Shown here one piece after another: positions 35,551 to 44,144 of a DNA stretch of 64,000 nucleotides. The stretch spans positions 248,001-312,000 of the forward strand of contig JALHMQ010000002.1 in NCBI GenBank assembly GCA_022843955.1, read 5' to 3'. A program made the position numbers and the translations under genes. Each line of letters opens with the position of its first letter. Positions within the stretch are counted from its first letter, which is position 1. The notes beneath the pieces are model-generated. The model was not told where the DNA came from. It saw only the letters and a program-made list of their open reading frames with translations, and ran no database searches. The stretch comes from Burkholderiaceae bacterium. Lineage in GTDB: Bacteria > Pseudomonadota > Gammaproteobacteria > Burkholderiales > Burkholderiaceae_F.

Positions 35551-36585
35551 TCAGCGCACGGGCGGTGCGTACATCAGGCCGCCCTTGCTCCACAGGTTGT
35601 TGGTACCGCGCGGCAGGTTCAGCGGCGTCTTCGGCCCGACATTGCGCTCGAAGATCTCGCCATAGTTGCCGACGGCCTTCAGCGCGTTGAACATCCAGTT
35701 CTTATCCAAGCCGAGCAGCTTGCCGGTGTCCTCGGTCTTGCCGAGCAGCCGCAGCACCACCGGGTCGGTGCTCTCCGCCATCAACTTGTCGACATTGGCC
35801 TGGGTGACGCCATACTCCTCAGCCTCGATCAAGCCGTACACCACCCACTTGACGATCGCAAACCACTCGTCGTCACCGCGGCGAATGGACGGTCCAAGCG
35901 GCTCCTTTGAAATCAGCTCGGGCAGGATGACGTGATCCGCCGGGTTCTTGGCCTCCTTGTTGCGCACCGAGGCGAGGCCGGACGCGTCCGTCGTGTAGGC
36001 CTGGCAGCGGCCGGAGAAGTAGGCACCGGTGGCGGCTTCCACCTTCTCGAACACCACCGGCTTGATGCCGAGGTTGTTGGCGCGCGAGTAGTCGGTCAGG
36101 TTCTTTTCGGTCGTGGTGCCGGACTGCACGCACACGGTCGCACCCTTCAACTGCTTTGCGCTCTTGATCTTGCTCTTGACCGGCACCATGAAGCCCTGGC
36201 CGTCGTAATAGGTGACACCGGTGAAGTGCATGCCGAGCGACGCATCGCGCGTCAAGGTCCATGTCGTGTTGCGCGACAGGACGTCGATCTCACCCGACTG
36301 CAGCGCCGTGAAACGCTGCTGCGCGTTCAGCGGCACGAACCGCACCTTGGTGCCGTCGCCGAGGGTCGCTGCAGCGATCGCCCGGCAGATATCCACATCC
36401 AGACCGGACCAGTTGCCCTGGCTATCGGCAGCCGAGAACCCGGCCAGACCGGTATTCACGCCGCAGATCACCTGGCCGCGTTGCTTGATCGTGTCCAGAT
36501 TCTTACCGGCGTGGGCCGGCAGCACGGTCAGTGCGCCGGCGGCGAGCAGGCCACCCAGGGCCAGCTTGTTAGCGAGCTTCATCAT
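35551..36585 (-). CDS. aapJ: General L-amino acid ABC transporter binding protein
   Basis: A 344-residue periplasmic binding protein. Signal peptide (LALGGLLAAGALTVLPAHAG) then the family opening KNLDTIKQRGQVICGVNTGL; VDICRAIAAATLGD and EIDVLSRNTTWTLTRDASLG shape the ligand pocket. AapJ/BztA proteins bind Glu, Gln, Asp, Asn and other L-amino acids. The start at 36585 (GGAG upstream) is followed by a second in-frame ATG. First gene of aapJQMP. An imperfect CGAATGATCGTTCG palindrome lies at 36633-36646 in its upstream region. Confidence 0.93.
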   Translation of the reverse strand: MMKLANKLALGGLLAAGALTVLPAHAGKNLDTIKQRGQVICGVNTGLAGFSAADSQGNWSGLDVDICRAIAAATLGDGTKVRFVPLNAQQRFTALQSGEIDVLSRNTTWTLTRDASLGMHFTGVTYYDGQGFMVPVKSKIKSAKQLKGATVCVQSGTTTEKNLTDYSRANNLGIKPVVFEKVEAATGAYFSGRCQAYTTDASGLASVRNKEAKNPADHVILPELISKEPLGPSIRRGDDEWFAIVKWVVYGLIEAEEYGVTQANVDKLMAESTDPVVLRLLGKTEDTGKLLGLDKNWMFNALKAVGNYGEIFERNVGPKTPLNLPRGTNNLWSKGGLMYAPPVR

Positions 36586-37024
36586 CTTGAGTTTTCTCCA
36601 AAGGGACGCTGTTCGGCGGACGCCGACCCCAACGAATGATCGTTCGGCACATGACCGACACGGGGCGGGGCAATGTATCACCGGGGTCGATGCATGGAGC
36701 ATGCCAAGCGAAGTCGGCAACGCTCGGAGCCACCCTTCGCGTGCCGCACCTGCAACAGCGCGACGCAGCAGATCGTTAACCCTGATGCGGATCTTGCGGG
36801 GGCGTTGGACATGTCCGCGTCGACTGGCGCGGACGCCGCCGTCCGCATCGCGGCGCTGCGCGGCGGCCCGTATCTTCTCTCGCGACATGCCGAATACCGC
36901 AGCGCAGCAGCGCAGGCGGGAGCCGGTCGGGCGCATCGGCAAAGCAGACGGGTGGGCAAACCTGCGGCTGCAGCCTACATTTAGGGTCCGTTGCCCAGCG
37001 TTGTCGCCGGGTCGTCCTTCCGAG
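36586..37024. other. Divergent promoter region of aapJ and an orphan binding-protein gene
   Basis: About 440 bases between divergent starts. It holds the imperfect palindrome CGAATGATCGTTCG at 36633-36646 about 50 bases from the aapJ start, a candidate operator. No gene, repeat or RNA was recognised in the rest. Confidence 0.5.
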
Positions 37025-37990
37025 ATGTCGATGCGCTGCTTCCGATCCTCCCTGCCCTCGATGCGCCGCCTCACAGGCGCCTGCCAGCTGACGCTCGCGG
37101 TATTTGCCGCCGCATGGCTCACGATGCCAGTCGCCGCGCAGGCCCAGGCCGCCGCCAAGGCGGCCGACACCCGGCCAACGCTGCAGCGCGTCCGTGATTC
37201 GGGCGTGCTGCGTCTGGGACACCGAACCGATGCCCTGCCCTTCGCCTACCTGGACGCGTCCAAGCGGCCGATCGGCTACGGCGTGGACATCTGCAACGAA
37301 GTGATCGCCGTGCTGCGCCGGGACCTGAAGCTGGCGCAGCTGCGGGTCGACTACGTTCCGGTGACCGCTGCCAACCGCATTGCACTGATCCGCGAGGGCC
37401 GCATCGACATGGAATGCGGGCTGACCGTCAACAACCCCGAGCGACGCGCCGAGGTGAGCTTTGCAATGCCGTACTACTTCGCCGGCCCGCGCATTCTGGT
37501 GCCGGTCAGTTCGCCGATCAAGGACTTCAGCGACCTGAACAACCGCAAGGTCGGGTCGGCCAAGGGCGCCAATGCGGTGCCGATCCTGCGTGACCGCATC
37601 GACCGCGGCGTGCTCAAGGGCACGCAGCTGATCGAGTTTGCCAACAACAACGAGGCGTTTGCGGCACTGGCACGGCAAGAGGTCGACGCTTTCGTCACCA
37701 TCGACAACCTGCTGTTCGCCTACCGCGCCACCGCGCCCAAGCCGTCGGACTGGCACGTGGTCGGCAATCCGCTGGTGGTGGAGCCGGTGGCGATCATGCT
37801 GCGCAAGGACGACAACGAGTTCAAGGCCGCCATCGACCGCGCCCTGGCAGGCCTGATGCTCGACGGCGTGGCTGCCCGCCTGTACACGCGCTGGTTCCTG
37901 CAGCCGGTGCCGCCGAGCAACGTGGTGGTGGACATTCCGCTCGGTGCGGTGCTGCGCGACCAGTTCCGCTGGCCGGGCGACCGGCTCTGA
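37025..37990 (+). CDS. Orphan amino acid ABC transporter binding protein
   Basis: A 321-residue periplasmic binding protein of the GltI/family 3 type. After a long export signal (through ~residue 40, PVAAQAQA) comes TLQRVRDSGVLRLGHRTDAL, then VDICNEVIAVLRR, IDMECGLTVNNPERR and FVTIDNLLFAYRA. No permease or ATPase gene accompanies it on its strand; it is divergent from aapJ and could feed the AapQMP channel. Start choice is between two ATGs two codons apart (37025, 37031). Converges on the ABC exporter gene. Confidence 0.85.
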   Translation: MSMRCFRSSLPSMRRLTGACQLTLAVFAAAWLTMPVAAQAQAAAKAADTRPTLQRVRDSGVLRLGHRTDALPFAYLDASKRPIGYGVDICNEVIAVLRRDLKLAQLRVDYVPVTAANRIALIREGRIDMECGLTVNNPERRAEVSFAMPYYFAGPRILVPVSSPIKDFSDLNNRKVGSAKGANAVPILRDRIDRGVLKGTQLIEFANNNEAFAALARQEVDAFVTIDNLLFAYRATAPKPSDWHVVGNPLVVEPVAIMLRKDDNEFKAAIDRALAGLMLDGVAARLYTRWFLQPVPPSNVVVDIPLGAVLRDQFRWPGDRL

Positions 37991-38015
37991 TCGCAGTTGC
38001 TCTGACCACCACCGT

Positions 38016-39848
38016 TCAGGCCGCCGGCGCTTCGTCGCGCTCGCGGCTTTGCATCGACCACAGGCGGGCGTAGGCGCCGCCGCGATCCAGCATTTCTTCG
38101 TGGGTGCCGCGCTCGACGATGCGGCCGTGGTCGAGGACGAGGATCTGATCCGCGTGCACGATCGTTGATAAACGGTGCGCAATCACCAATGTGGTGCGCG
38201 CGGTCGAGATCGCTTCCAACTCGGTCTGGATCACTCGCTCGGTGTGCGAGTCGAGCGCCGAAGTGGCCTCGTCGAAGATCAGGATCGCCGGGTTCTTGAG
38301 CAGCGTGCGCGCGATCGCCACCCGCTGTTTCTCGCCGCCCGACAACTTCAAACCGCGCTCGCCGACCATCGTGGCGTAGCCGTCGGGCAGACGCTCGATG
38401 AACTGGTGAATGTGCGCGCTGCGGGCGGCGGCGATCACTTCATCCCGGCTTGCGCCCGGCTGGCCGTAGGCGATGTTGTACTCGATCGTGTCGTTGAACA
38501 GCACAGTGTCCTGCGGCACGATGCCGATGGAAGCGCGAAGGCTGTGCTGCGTCACGCTGCGCACGTCCTGCCCGTCGATCAGCACGCGGCCGCCATTGAC
38601 GTCATAGAAGCGAAACAGCAGCCGCGCCAGCGTGCTCTTGCCCGATCCGGTCGCGCCCACCACCGCCGTGGTGCTGCCCGCCGGCACCTCGAAGTCCACC
38701 CCGAACAGCACCTGGCGGCGCGGGTCGTAGCCAAAGTCCACCTGCTCGAAGCGGATACCGGCACCGCGCAAGGCGAGCGGCCGCGCGTCCGGTGCATCGG
38801 CAATCTCGCGGTTCTGGTCGAGCAGACGGAACATGCGATCCATGTCGGTGAGCGCCTGCTTGATCTCGCGGTAGATCACGCCGAGGAAGGACAGCGGCAC
38901 ATACATCTGCAGCATGAAGGCGTTGACCAGCACCAGGTCACCGAGCGTCATGCGCCCTTCCGCCACGCCGACCGCTGCGCGCCACAGCATCAGCGTCAGC
39001 CCGATCGCGATGATCAGTTGCTGGCCGGCGTTGAGCAGATTGAGCGACTGCTGGCTCTTGATCGCCGCCTCCTCCTGCTCGCGCAGCGTGCCGTCGTAGC
39101 GGCGGGCTTCGTAGTCCTCGTTGCTGAAGTACTTGACCGTCTCGAAGTTCAGCAGCGAATCCACGGCGCGCGAGCTGGCCTTGGAGTCGAGCTCGTTCAT
39201 CTCGCGCCGGAAGCGCGTGCGCCAGTTGGTGACGATCACCGTGAAGGTGATGTAGATCGTGAGGCTGACACCGACGATCACCGCGAACCAGATCTCGTAG
39301 TTCAGCAGCAGGTAGCCCAGCACCAGCGACAGCTCGACGAAGGTGGGCAGGATCGAGTACAGCGTGAAGCTGATCAGCGACGAGATGCCGCGGATGCCGT
39401 GGTCGATCTCGCGCGTCACGCTGCCGGTGCGGCGTTCCAGGTGAAAGCGCAGGCTCAGCGCATGCAGATGGCGAAACGTCTTCAGCGCAAGCGTGCGCAC
39501 CGACGCCTGCGTCACGCGGGCGAAGAAGAACTCGCGCAGTTCGGTGAAGATCGAGGTCGACAGCCGCAGCAGGCCGTAACCAACGATCAGCAGCAGCGGC
39601 ACGCCGAGGACGGCACCCACCTTGCCGAAGTCCGGCGCCTGGGTGAACGCGTCGACGATGTGCTTGAGCAGCACCGGCACGCCAACCACCGCGACCTTGG
39701 CACCGATCAGGCACGCAACCGCAAACAGCACCCGGCCGCGATAGGCCCACAGGTACGGCAGCAACATGCCCAGTGTCTGCCAGTCGTTCCGCGTTTCGCC
39801 CGGCTGCGCCGCCAGGCGCGGTTCGCCGCCGCCGCTGCGGCCCCTCAT
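38016..39848 (-). CDS. ATM1-type ABC exporter, fused permease-ATPase
   Basis: A 610-residue half-exporter: a six-helix membrane domain (~30-330; LLPYLWAYRGRVLFAVACLI at the start) and an ATPase (~360-600) with GATGSGKST, LSGGEKQRVAIART and ILIFDEATSALD. The membrane half resembles mitochondrial Atm1 and the bacterial heavy-metal/glutathione-conjugate exporters (EMNELDSKASSRAVDSLLNFETVKYF is a family signature region). It probably exports glutathione-linked metals or sulfur compounds. The neighbour on the plus strand is a thioesterase gene, divergent. Confidence 0.88.
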   Translation of the reverse strand: MRGRSGGGEPRLAAQPGETRNDWQTLGMLLPYLWAYRGRVLFAVACLIGAKVAVVGVPVLLKHIVDAFTQAPDFGKVGAVLGVPLLLIVGYGLLRLSTSIFTELREFFFARVTQASVRTLALKTFRHLHALSLRFHLERRTGSVTREIDHGIRGISSLISFTLYSILPTFVELSLVLGYLLLNYEIWFAVIVGVSLTIYITFTVIVTNWRTRFRREMNELDSKASSRAVDSLLNFETVKYFSNEDYEARRYDGTLREQEEAAIKSQQSLNLLNAGQQLIIAIGLTLMLWRAAVGVAEGRMTLGDLVLVNAFMLQMYVPLSFLGVIYREIKQALTDMDRMFRLLDQNREIADAPDARPLALRGAGIRFEQVDFGYDPRRQVLFGVDFEVPAGSTTAVVGATGSGKSTLARLLFRFYDVNGGRVLIDGQDVRSVTQHSLRASIGIVPQDTVLFNDTIEYNIAYGQPGASRDEVIAAARSAHIHQFIERLPDGYATMVGERGLKLSGGEKQRVAIARTLLKNPAILIFDEATSALDSHTERVIQTELEAISTARTTLVIAHRLSTIVHADQILVLDHGRIVERGTHEEMLDRGGAYARLWSMQSRERDEAPAA

Positions 39849-39964
39849 CGTGCCGTCCTGGCGCCGTCGGCGCCCCTGCCCTGTCTTTTCATGGCGGCGA
39901 TTATCCTCTGCCGCCTCGGTGACCCGGCATGCGGGCCACTCAACGACACCGAACTGGAACCCCG

Positions 39965-40363
39965 ATGACCGACCGGACCTGCCTGCCCGACGGCATGCCC
40001 ATGCTGCGCGTGATGCCGATGCCTGCCGATGCCAACATTCACGGCGATGTCTTCGGTGGCTGGATCATGGCGCAGGTCGACATCGCCGGCGCGGTGCCGG
40101 CAGCGCGGCGCGCCAACGGCCGCGTCGCCACGGTGGCGGTGACGAGCTTCCAGTTCAAGAACGCCGTGTTTGTCGGCGACCTGCTGAGCTTCTACGCGCA
40201 CGTGCTCAAGACCGGCACCACCTCGATCACGGTCGAGGTCGAGGTCTATGCCGAACGCATGCGACTGGAAACCGAGGTGGTGAAGGTGACCGAGGCGACC
40301 CTCGTCTACGTCGCCACCGGCGAGGACCGCAAGCCGCGGCCCCTGCCGCCGCTGCCGGCGTAG
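39965..40363 (+). CDS. yciA: Acyl-CoA thioesterase, YciA-like
   Basis: A 132-residue single hotdog protein. Family landmarks are ANIHGDVFGGWIMAQVDIA (catalytic Asp/helix region) and FKNAVFVGDLLSFYAHVLKT. YciA hydrolyses a wide range of acyl-CoAs in the cytoplasm. The ATG at 39965 follows a short spacer and matches the family N-terminus. Converges with the metallophosphoesterase gene, only 6 bases between stops. Confidence 0.88.
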   Translation: MTDRTCLPDGMPMLRVMPMPADANIHGDVFGGWIMAQVDIAGAVPAARRANGRVATVAVTSFQFKNAVFVGDLLSFYAHVLKTGTTSITVEVEVYAERMRLETEVVKVTEATLVYVATGEDRKPRPLPPLPA

Positions 40364-40369
40364 GCGCGA

Positions 40370-41185
40370 TCAGTCGATCAGCTTGCCGCCGACGCGGAAC
40401 GGATACGGCCCGTCGAAATCGCCCACGTAGGCCGAGTGCGTCACCAGCGTCTGGCCGTTCCACCAGTGCAACTGGAAGCCCGGTGGCTCGAGGATGTAGT
40501 TGTCGGCGGCGTTGGGCGCGATGTCGAGCGCGACCTGGTGCGCCGGGCTGGGGCAGGTGCTCGCCACGGTGCCGGCAAAGCGCGCGGTGATCGGCCGGTG
40601 CAGGTGGCCGGCGATCACCCGCTCCACCTGCGGGTGGCGCGCAATCACCGCCGCCAGTTCGCCGGCACCGGACAGCGAGATCCGATCCATGTGGCCGATG
40701 CCGGTGATGAACGGCGGGTGGTGCAGCGCCACCACGGTGGGCTTGTCGGGCGCGAGCGCCAGCGTGCGGTCCAGCCACGCGAGCCGCTCGCCGCACAGCG
40801 TGCCGCCGCCCTGCATCGGGATCACCGTGTCGAGCGCGACGATGCGCAGCGGATGATCGTCGATCGCGTACTGCACGAACGGCTTCCACTGGCGCAGGTA
40901 CGGATGGTCCGGGAACGATGCGCGCAACTGCACCCGTTCGTCATGGTTGCCGGGCATCAGGTACAGCGGCATCGTCAGCGGTGCCAGCAGTTCACGCAGC
41001 AGCGCGTACTCGTCGGCGCGACCGAAGTCGACCAGATCACCGGTGACGATCACCGCGTCGGGCCGCTGCGGCAGCTTGAGGACCTGCGCCACGCAACGCT
41101 CGAGCATGGCGGCGGTGTCGACGATGCCGTAGGCAAGCTTGCGGTCGGCCTTGATGTGGGTGTCGCTGATCTGGCACAAGAGCAT
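40370..41185 (-). CDS. Class III cyclic-nucleotide/glycerophosphodiester phosphodiesterase-like
   Basis: A 271-residue calcineurin-like metallophosphoesterase with all five metal-binding blocks: SDTHIK at the N-terminus, TGDLVDFG, GNHDERVQ, ALHHPPF and AGHLHRP. The opening MLLCQISDTH and ..YGIVDT.. are closer to GpdQ and Rv0805-type enzymes than to E. coli CpdA. Substrate (3',5'-cAMP, or glycerophosphodiesters) cannot be settled from sequence. Soluble, no signal. Confidence 0.82.
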   Translation of the reverse strand: MLLCQISDTHIKADRKLAYGIVDTAAMLERCVAQVLKLPQRPDAVIVTGDLVDFGRADEYALLRELLAPLTMPLYLMPGNHDERVQLRASFPDHPYLRQWKPFVQYAIDDHPLRIVALDTVIPMQGGGTLCGERLAWLDRTLALAPDKPTVVALHHPPFITGIGHMDRISLSGAGELAAVIARHPQVERVIAGHLHRPITARFAGTVASTCPSPAHQVALDIAPNAADNYILEPPGFQLHWWNGQTLVTHSAYVGDFDGPYPFRVGGKLID

Positions 41186-41211
41186 GATGAGTCGGCGGTC
41201 AGAGGTCGGAA

Positions 41212-41235
41212 GTCAGGGTCAGGGTCAGGGTCAGC
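41212..41235. repeat. GTCAGG hexamer repeat
   Basis: Four tandem GTCAGG units, the last with one changed base, between the phosphodiesterase start and the stop of the ABC ATPase gene. A simple slippage-type repeat. Confidence 0.85.
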
Positions 41236-42289
41236 AGGGTGAGGACGGGCGCAGCGCGAGCACGGCCTGCGCGTCGACGGCAAAGTGGACGACATCGCCC
41301 GGCTGGAAACGCTGCCGCTGCTGCACGCGGGCGATCAACATGGCGTCGGTGCCGACGTCGACCACCAGTCGCGTGTGGTCGCCGAGGAAGAAACTGCTCA
41401 CCACGCGCGCGGCAAAGTGCGCGGCCGACGCGTCCACCAGGTGCATGTCCTCCGGGCGGAACATCACGTCGAGCGCACCGCTGCTCGTCGCATGGCCATT
41501 GCCCAGCGGCAGCCAGCCGCCGCCGAACTGCAGTCGCGCACCGGTCACTTCGCCGCGCACCCGGTTCATGGTGCCAATGAAGTCGGCGACAAAGGCATCC
41601 GCAGGCGCAAAGTAGATGTCCTGCGGCGTACCGATCTGCGCGATGCGCCCATGCGCCATCACGGCGATGCGATCACCCAGCGCCATCGCCTCGGCCTGGT
41701 CATGGGTCACGTACACGGTGGTGATCTTCAGCGAACGCAGCAGGCGGTCGATCTCCAGGCGCAGGTCCTCGCGCAGCTTGGCGTCCAGTGCAGTGAGCGG
41801 CTCGTCGAGCAGCAGCACGCGCGGCCGCGGCGCAATCGCGCGCGCCAGCGCCACACGCTGGCGCTGGCCGCCCGAGAGCTGGTCGATGCGCCGATGCGCC
41901 AGCGGCTCGATGCGCATCATCGCCAGCATCTCGCGCACCCGCGCCTTGCGGGCGGCGGCGTCCATGCCGCGCACCTTCAGGCCGTACTCGATGTTCCCCT
42001 CCACCGTCATGTTGGGGAACAGCGCATAGCTCTGGAACACCATGCCGACGTTGCGCTTCTCGATCGGCACGGCGGTGACATCGGCACCGTCGAACAGCAC
42101 CTTGCCGCCGTCGTCGGGCGACTCCAGTCCGGCGACGATGCGCAGCGTGGTGGTCTTGCCGCAGCCCGATGGGCCGAGCAGCGCGATCGTCTCGCCCGCG
42201 GCGATCGTCAGGTCCAGCGGCAGCAGCGCGCGGGTACCGTCGTCGAAAGTCTTGCTGCAGGCCTGCAGGGTGATCGGGATGCCGCTCAT
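41231..42289 (-). CDS. ABC importer ATPase, PhnT/PotA/FbpC-like
   Basis: A 352-residue ATPase with the C-terminal TOBE regulatory domain of the spermidine/iron/phosphonate importers. GPSGCGKTTT, VFQSYALFPNMTV, LSGGQRQRVALARAI and VLLLDEPLTALDAK are the nucleotide-binding motifs; TOBE runs from ~275. Last gene of the operon LacI-binding protein-permease-permease-ATPase. Relatives carry 2-aminoethylphosphonate, Fe3+ or thiamine; the substrate here is undecided. Confidence 0.88.
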   Translation of the reverse strand: MSGIPITLQACSKTFDDGTRALLPLDLTIAAGETIALLGPSGCGKTTTLRIVAGLESPDDGGKVLFDGADVTAVPIEKRNVGMVFQSYALFPNMTVEGNIEYGLKVRGMDAAARKARVREMLAMMRIEPLAHRRIDQLSGGQRQRVALARAIAPRPRVLLLDEPLTALDAKLREDLRLEIDRLLRSLKITTVYVTHDQAEAMALGDRIAVMAHGRIAQIGTPQDIYFAPADAFVADFIGTMNRVRGEVTGARLQFGGGWLPLGNGHATSSGALDVMFRPEDMHLVDASAAHFAARVVSSFFLGDHTRLVVDVGTDAMLIARVQQRQRFQPGDVVHFAVDAQAVLALRPSSPC

Positions 42290-42311
42290 GGGGTTCGGTC
42301 GGTTCGGTCGC

Positions 42312-43115
42312 TCAGCGCGCCGCATTCGGATCGCGCGGCCGCGACGCCCATTGGAGCGCGACCAGCAGCGGAATGATGATGAAGAAGAAGATCAGCGTGT
42401 ACGCGGAACCGACCTCGATACGCAGCGACGCATAGGCATCGGCCAGGCCCACCGGCAGTGTCGGCGTGAGCGGCGTATGCAGCAGCAGCGTCATGTTGAA
42501 TTCGCCCAGCGACAGCGTGACCACCATCAGCGAGCCGGCCACGATGCCCGAGCGGCAATTGGGCAGCACGATGCCGAAGAAGCGCTGACTGAAGCTTGCC
42601 CCCAGGCTGCGCGCGCCCTCTTCCAGCGTCTTCAGATCGATCGATGCGAGCACCGCGAGCACGCTGCGCACCATGAACGGCAGCGTGAACAGCACGTGGC
42701 CGATCAGGATGAACACCCAGCTGCGCCGCAGGTCGCCAAAGCTGCCGAAGGTGACGATCAGTGCCAGCGCGGTGGCCAGCCCGGGAATCGCCACCGGCAT
42801 CACCAGCAGTTCTTCGATGGTGCGGGTGAACGCGTTGTTGCGCCGGGCCAGCACGTAAGCGGCGGGCACGCCCAGCAGCAGCGTGCAGAGGAGGCAGGCG
42901 AGCGCGATCTGGATCGACAGGAACACCGTGTGCCGGTAGTCGGTCCACACCTTGATCACCCAGTCGAACGTCAGGCCGCCGCGCCAGCCGACGAAGTAGT
43001 TCTGCGTGACGCCGGCCAGCATCGACATGAACACCGGCACCACCAGGAAGGCGCAGACGATGAGCGTGAACGCCAGCAGCAGCCAGAAGCTCACCGAGCG
43101 GCGCACCTTCTTCAT
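42312..43115 (-). CDS. ABC importer permease (second subunit)
   Basis: A 267-residue inner-membrane permease with six helices (SFWLLLAFTLIVCAFLVVPV first). The EAA loop is EEGARSLGASFSQRFFGIVL. Shares one base with the stop of the upstream permease gene, so the two are coupled and form a heterodimer; 22 bases separate it from the ATPase gene. Confidence 0.88.
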   Translation of the reverse strand: MKKVRRSVSFWLLLAFTLIVCAFLVVPVFMSMLAGVTQNYFVGWRGGLTFDWVIKVWTDYRHTVFLSIQIALACLLCTLLLGVPAAYVLARRNNAFTRTIEELLVMPVAIPGLATALALIVTFGSFGDLRRSWVFILIGHVLFTLPFMVRSVLAVLASIDLKTLEEGARSLGASFSQRFFGIVLPNCRSGIVAGSLMVVTLSLGEFNMTLLLHTPLTPTLPVGLADAYASLRIEVGSAYTLIFFFIIIPLLVALQWASRPRDPNAAR

Positions 43116-43933
43116 CAGCCGGCCGCTGCCACGGTATTGCCGGCGGCGGTGCGCGCGATCGCCAGCACCGCCCAGGTGATCGCGCCCAGCACGAACGACA
43201 GCGCGGCCGCCATTGCCACGTTCGCCTGCAGCGTGAACTCGGTGTAGATCACCATCGGCAGCACGTTGATGCGCGTGGCCAGCGTGAACGCGGTGCCGAA
43301 CGCGCCCATCGCGGTGGCAAAGCAGATCGCGCCCGCTGCCAGCAGCGCCGGCTGCAGCGCCGGCACGATGACATCGCGCACCACGCGCAGCGGGCCGGCG
43401 CCGAGCGAGCGCGCGGCCTCTTCGATGCGTGGGTCGAGCTTTTCGGCCGCCGCCATCACGGTCAGGATGGTGCGCGGGATCGAGAAGTACAGGTAGCCGA
43501 CGAAGAGCCCCACCATCGAGTAGGCGAACACCAGCCGTTCGCCGAACAGGAAGTCGGTGATGTCGGGGATCAACCCCTGGCGGCCCGCCAGCATGATCAC
43601 CATGAAGCCGATCACCACACCGGGAAAGGCCAGCGGCAGCGTCAGCAGGGCAGTCAGCACATCGCGGCCGCGGAAGCGATGGCGCGTGAGAAACACGCCG
43701 CTGATGCCGGAGATCACCAGCGTCGCCACGGTGGTGGCACCGGCCAGCAGCACGGTCGAGATCAGGCTGGACAGGTAGCGCGGTTCGGTCAGCACCGCGG
43801 TGTAGGCGGCCCAGCCGAGCGGGCCGGTGCCGCCGATGAGGGCGAGGTTGGCCAGCGGCAGCAGGAAGAAGCAGACGAAGACGACCGCGGCCGGCAGCAG
43901 CAGCGCAGTCAGGGTGTAGCGGTCAGTAGTCAC
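43115..43933 (-). CDS. ABC importer permease (first subunit)
   Basis: A 272-residue permease with six helices starting LTALLLPAAVVFVCFFLLPL. The EAA loop is EEAARSLGAGPLRVVRDVIV. It forms the channel with the next permease. A 211-base spacer containing large inverted repeats separates it from the binding-protein gene. Confidence 0.88.
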   Translation of the reverse strand: MTTDRYTLTALLLPAAVVFVCFFLLPLANLALIGGTGPLGWAAYTAVLTEPRYLSSLISTVLLAGATTVATLVISGISGVFLTRHRFRGRDVLTALLTLPLAFPGVVIGFMVIMLAGRQGLIPDITDFLFGERLVFAYSMVGLFVGYLYFSIPRTILTVMAAAEKLDPRIEEAARSLGAGPLRVVRDVIVPALQPALLAAGAICFATAMGAFGTAFTLATRINVLPMVIYTEFTLQANVAMAAALSFVLGAITWAVLAIARTAAGNTVAAAG

Positions 43934-43985
43934 GAGCGACGACGCTCAAGAAATTGCGGGAAGGACGAGCAAAGCACCCAGCACC

Positions 43986-44075
43986 GTCGCCCCGGCGCAG
44001 GCCGGGGCCCAATTTCGTTCGAAGCGGCCATGGCTCGCATGAAGCAACTTGGGCCCCGGCCTGCGCCGGGGCGAC
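43986..44075. repeat. Perfect 27-bp inverted repeat after the binding-protein gene
   Basis: Arms at 43986-44012 and 44049-44075 are exact reverse complements (GTCGCCCCGGCGCAGGCCGG ... and its mate), separated by a 36-base loop. The core (CCCCGGC-GCAG-GCCGGGG) belongs to a GC-rich interspersed repeat type common in proteobacteria; further copies are at 44099-44122 and 61752-61776. Position between the binding-protein and permease genes suggests a transcript-processing role. Confidence 0.9.
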
Positions 44076-44098
44076 GAGACTTGGAGCGCGAACGACGA

Positions 44099-44122
44099 CG
44101 TCCCCGCGCAGGCGGGGATCCG
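44099..44122. repeat. Interspersed GC-rich hairpin repeat
   Basis: CCCCGC-GCAG-GCGGGG core with short flanks, same type as the arms just described, 22 bases before the stop of the binding-protein gene on the minus strand. Confidence 0.7.
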
Positions 44123-44144
44123 CGTCGCTTTCGGCCCTGCTGCT

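Noticed and set aside
36586-37170. In-frame upstream extension of aapJ
   Set aside because: Crosses the divergent gene's start; the signal peptide begins at 36585.
40370-41185. Naming the metallophosphoesterase cpdA
   Set aside because: The N-terminal blocks look closer to GpdQ/Rv0805-type enzymes; the gene symbol was left empty.
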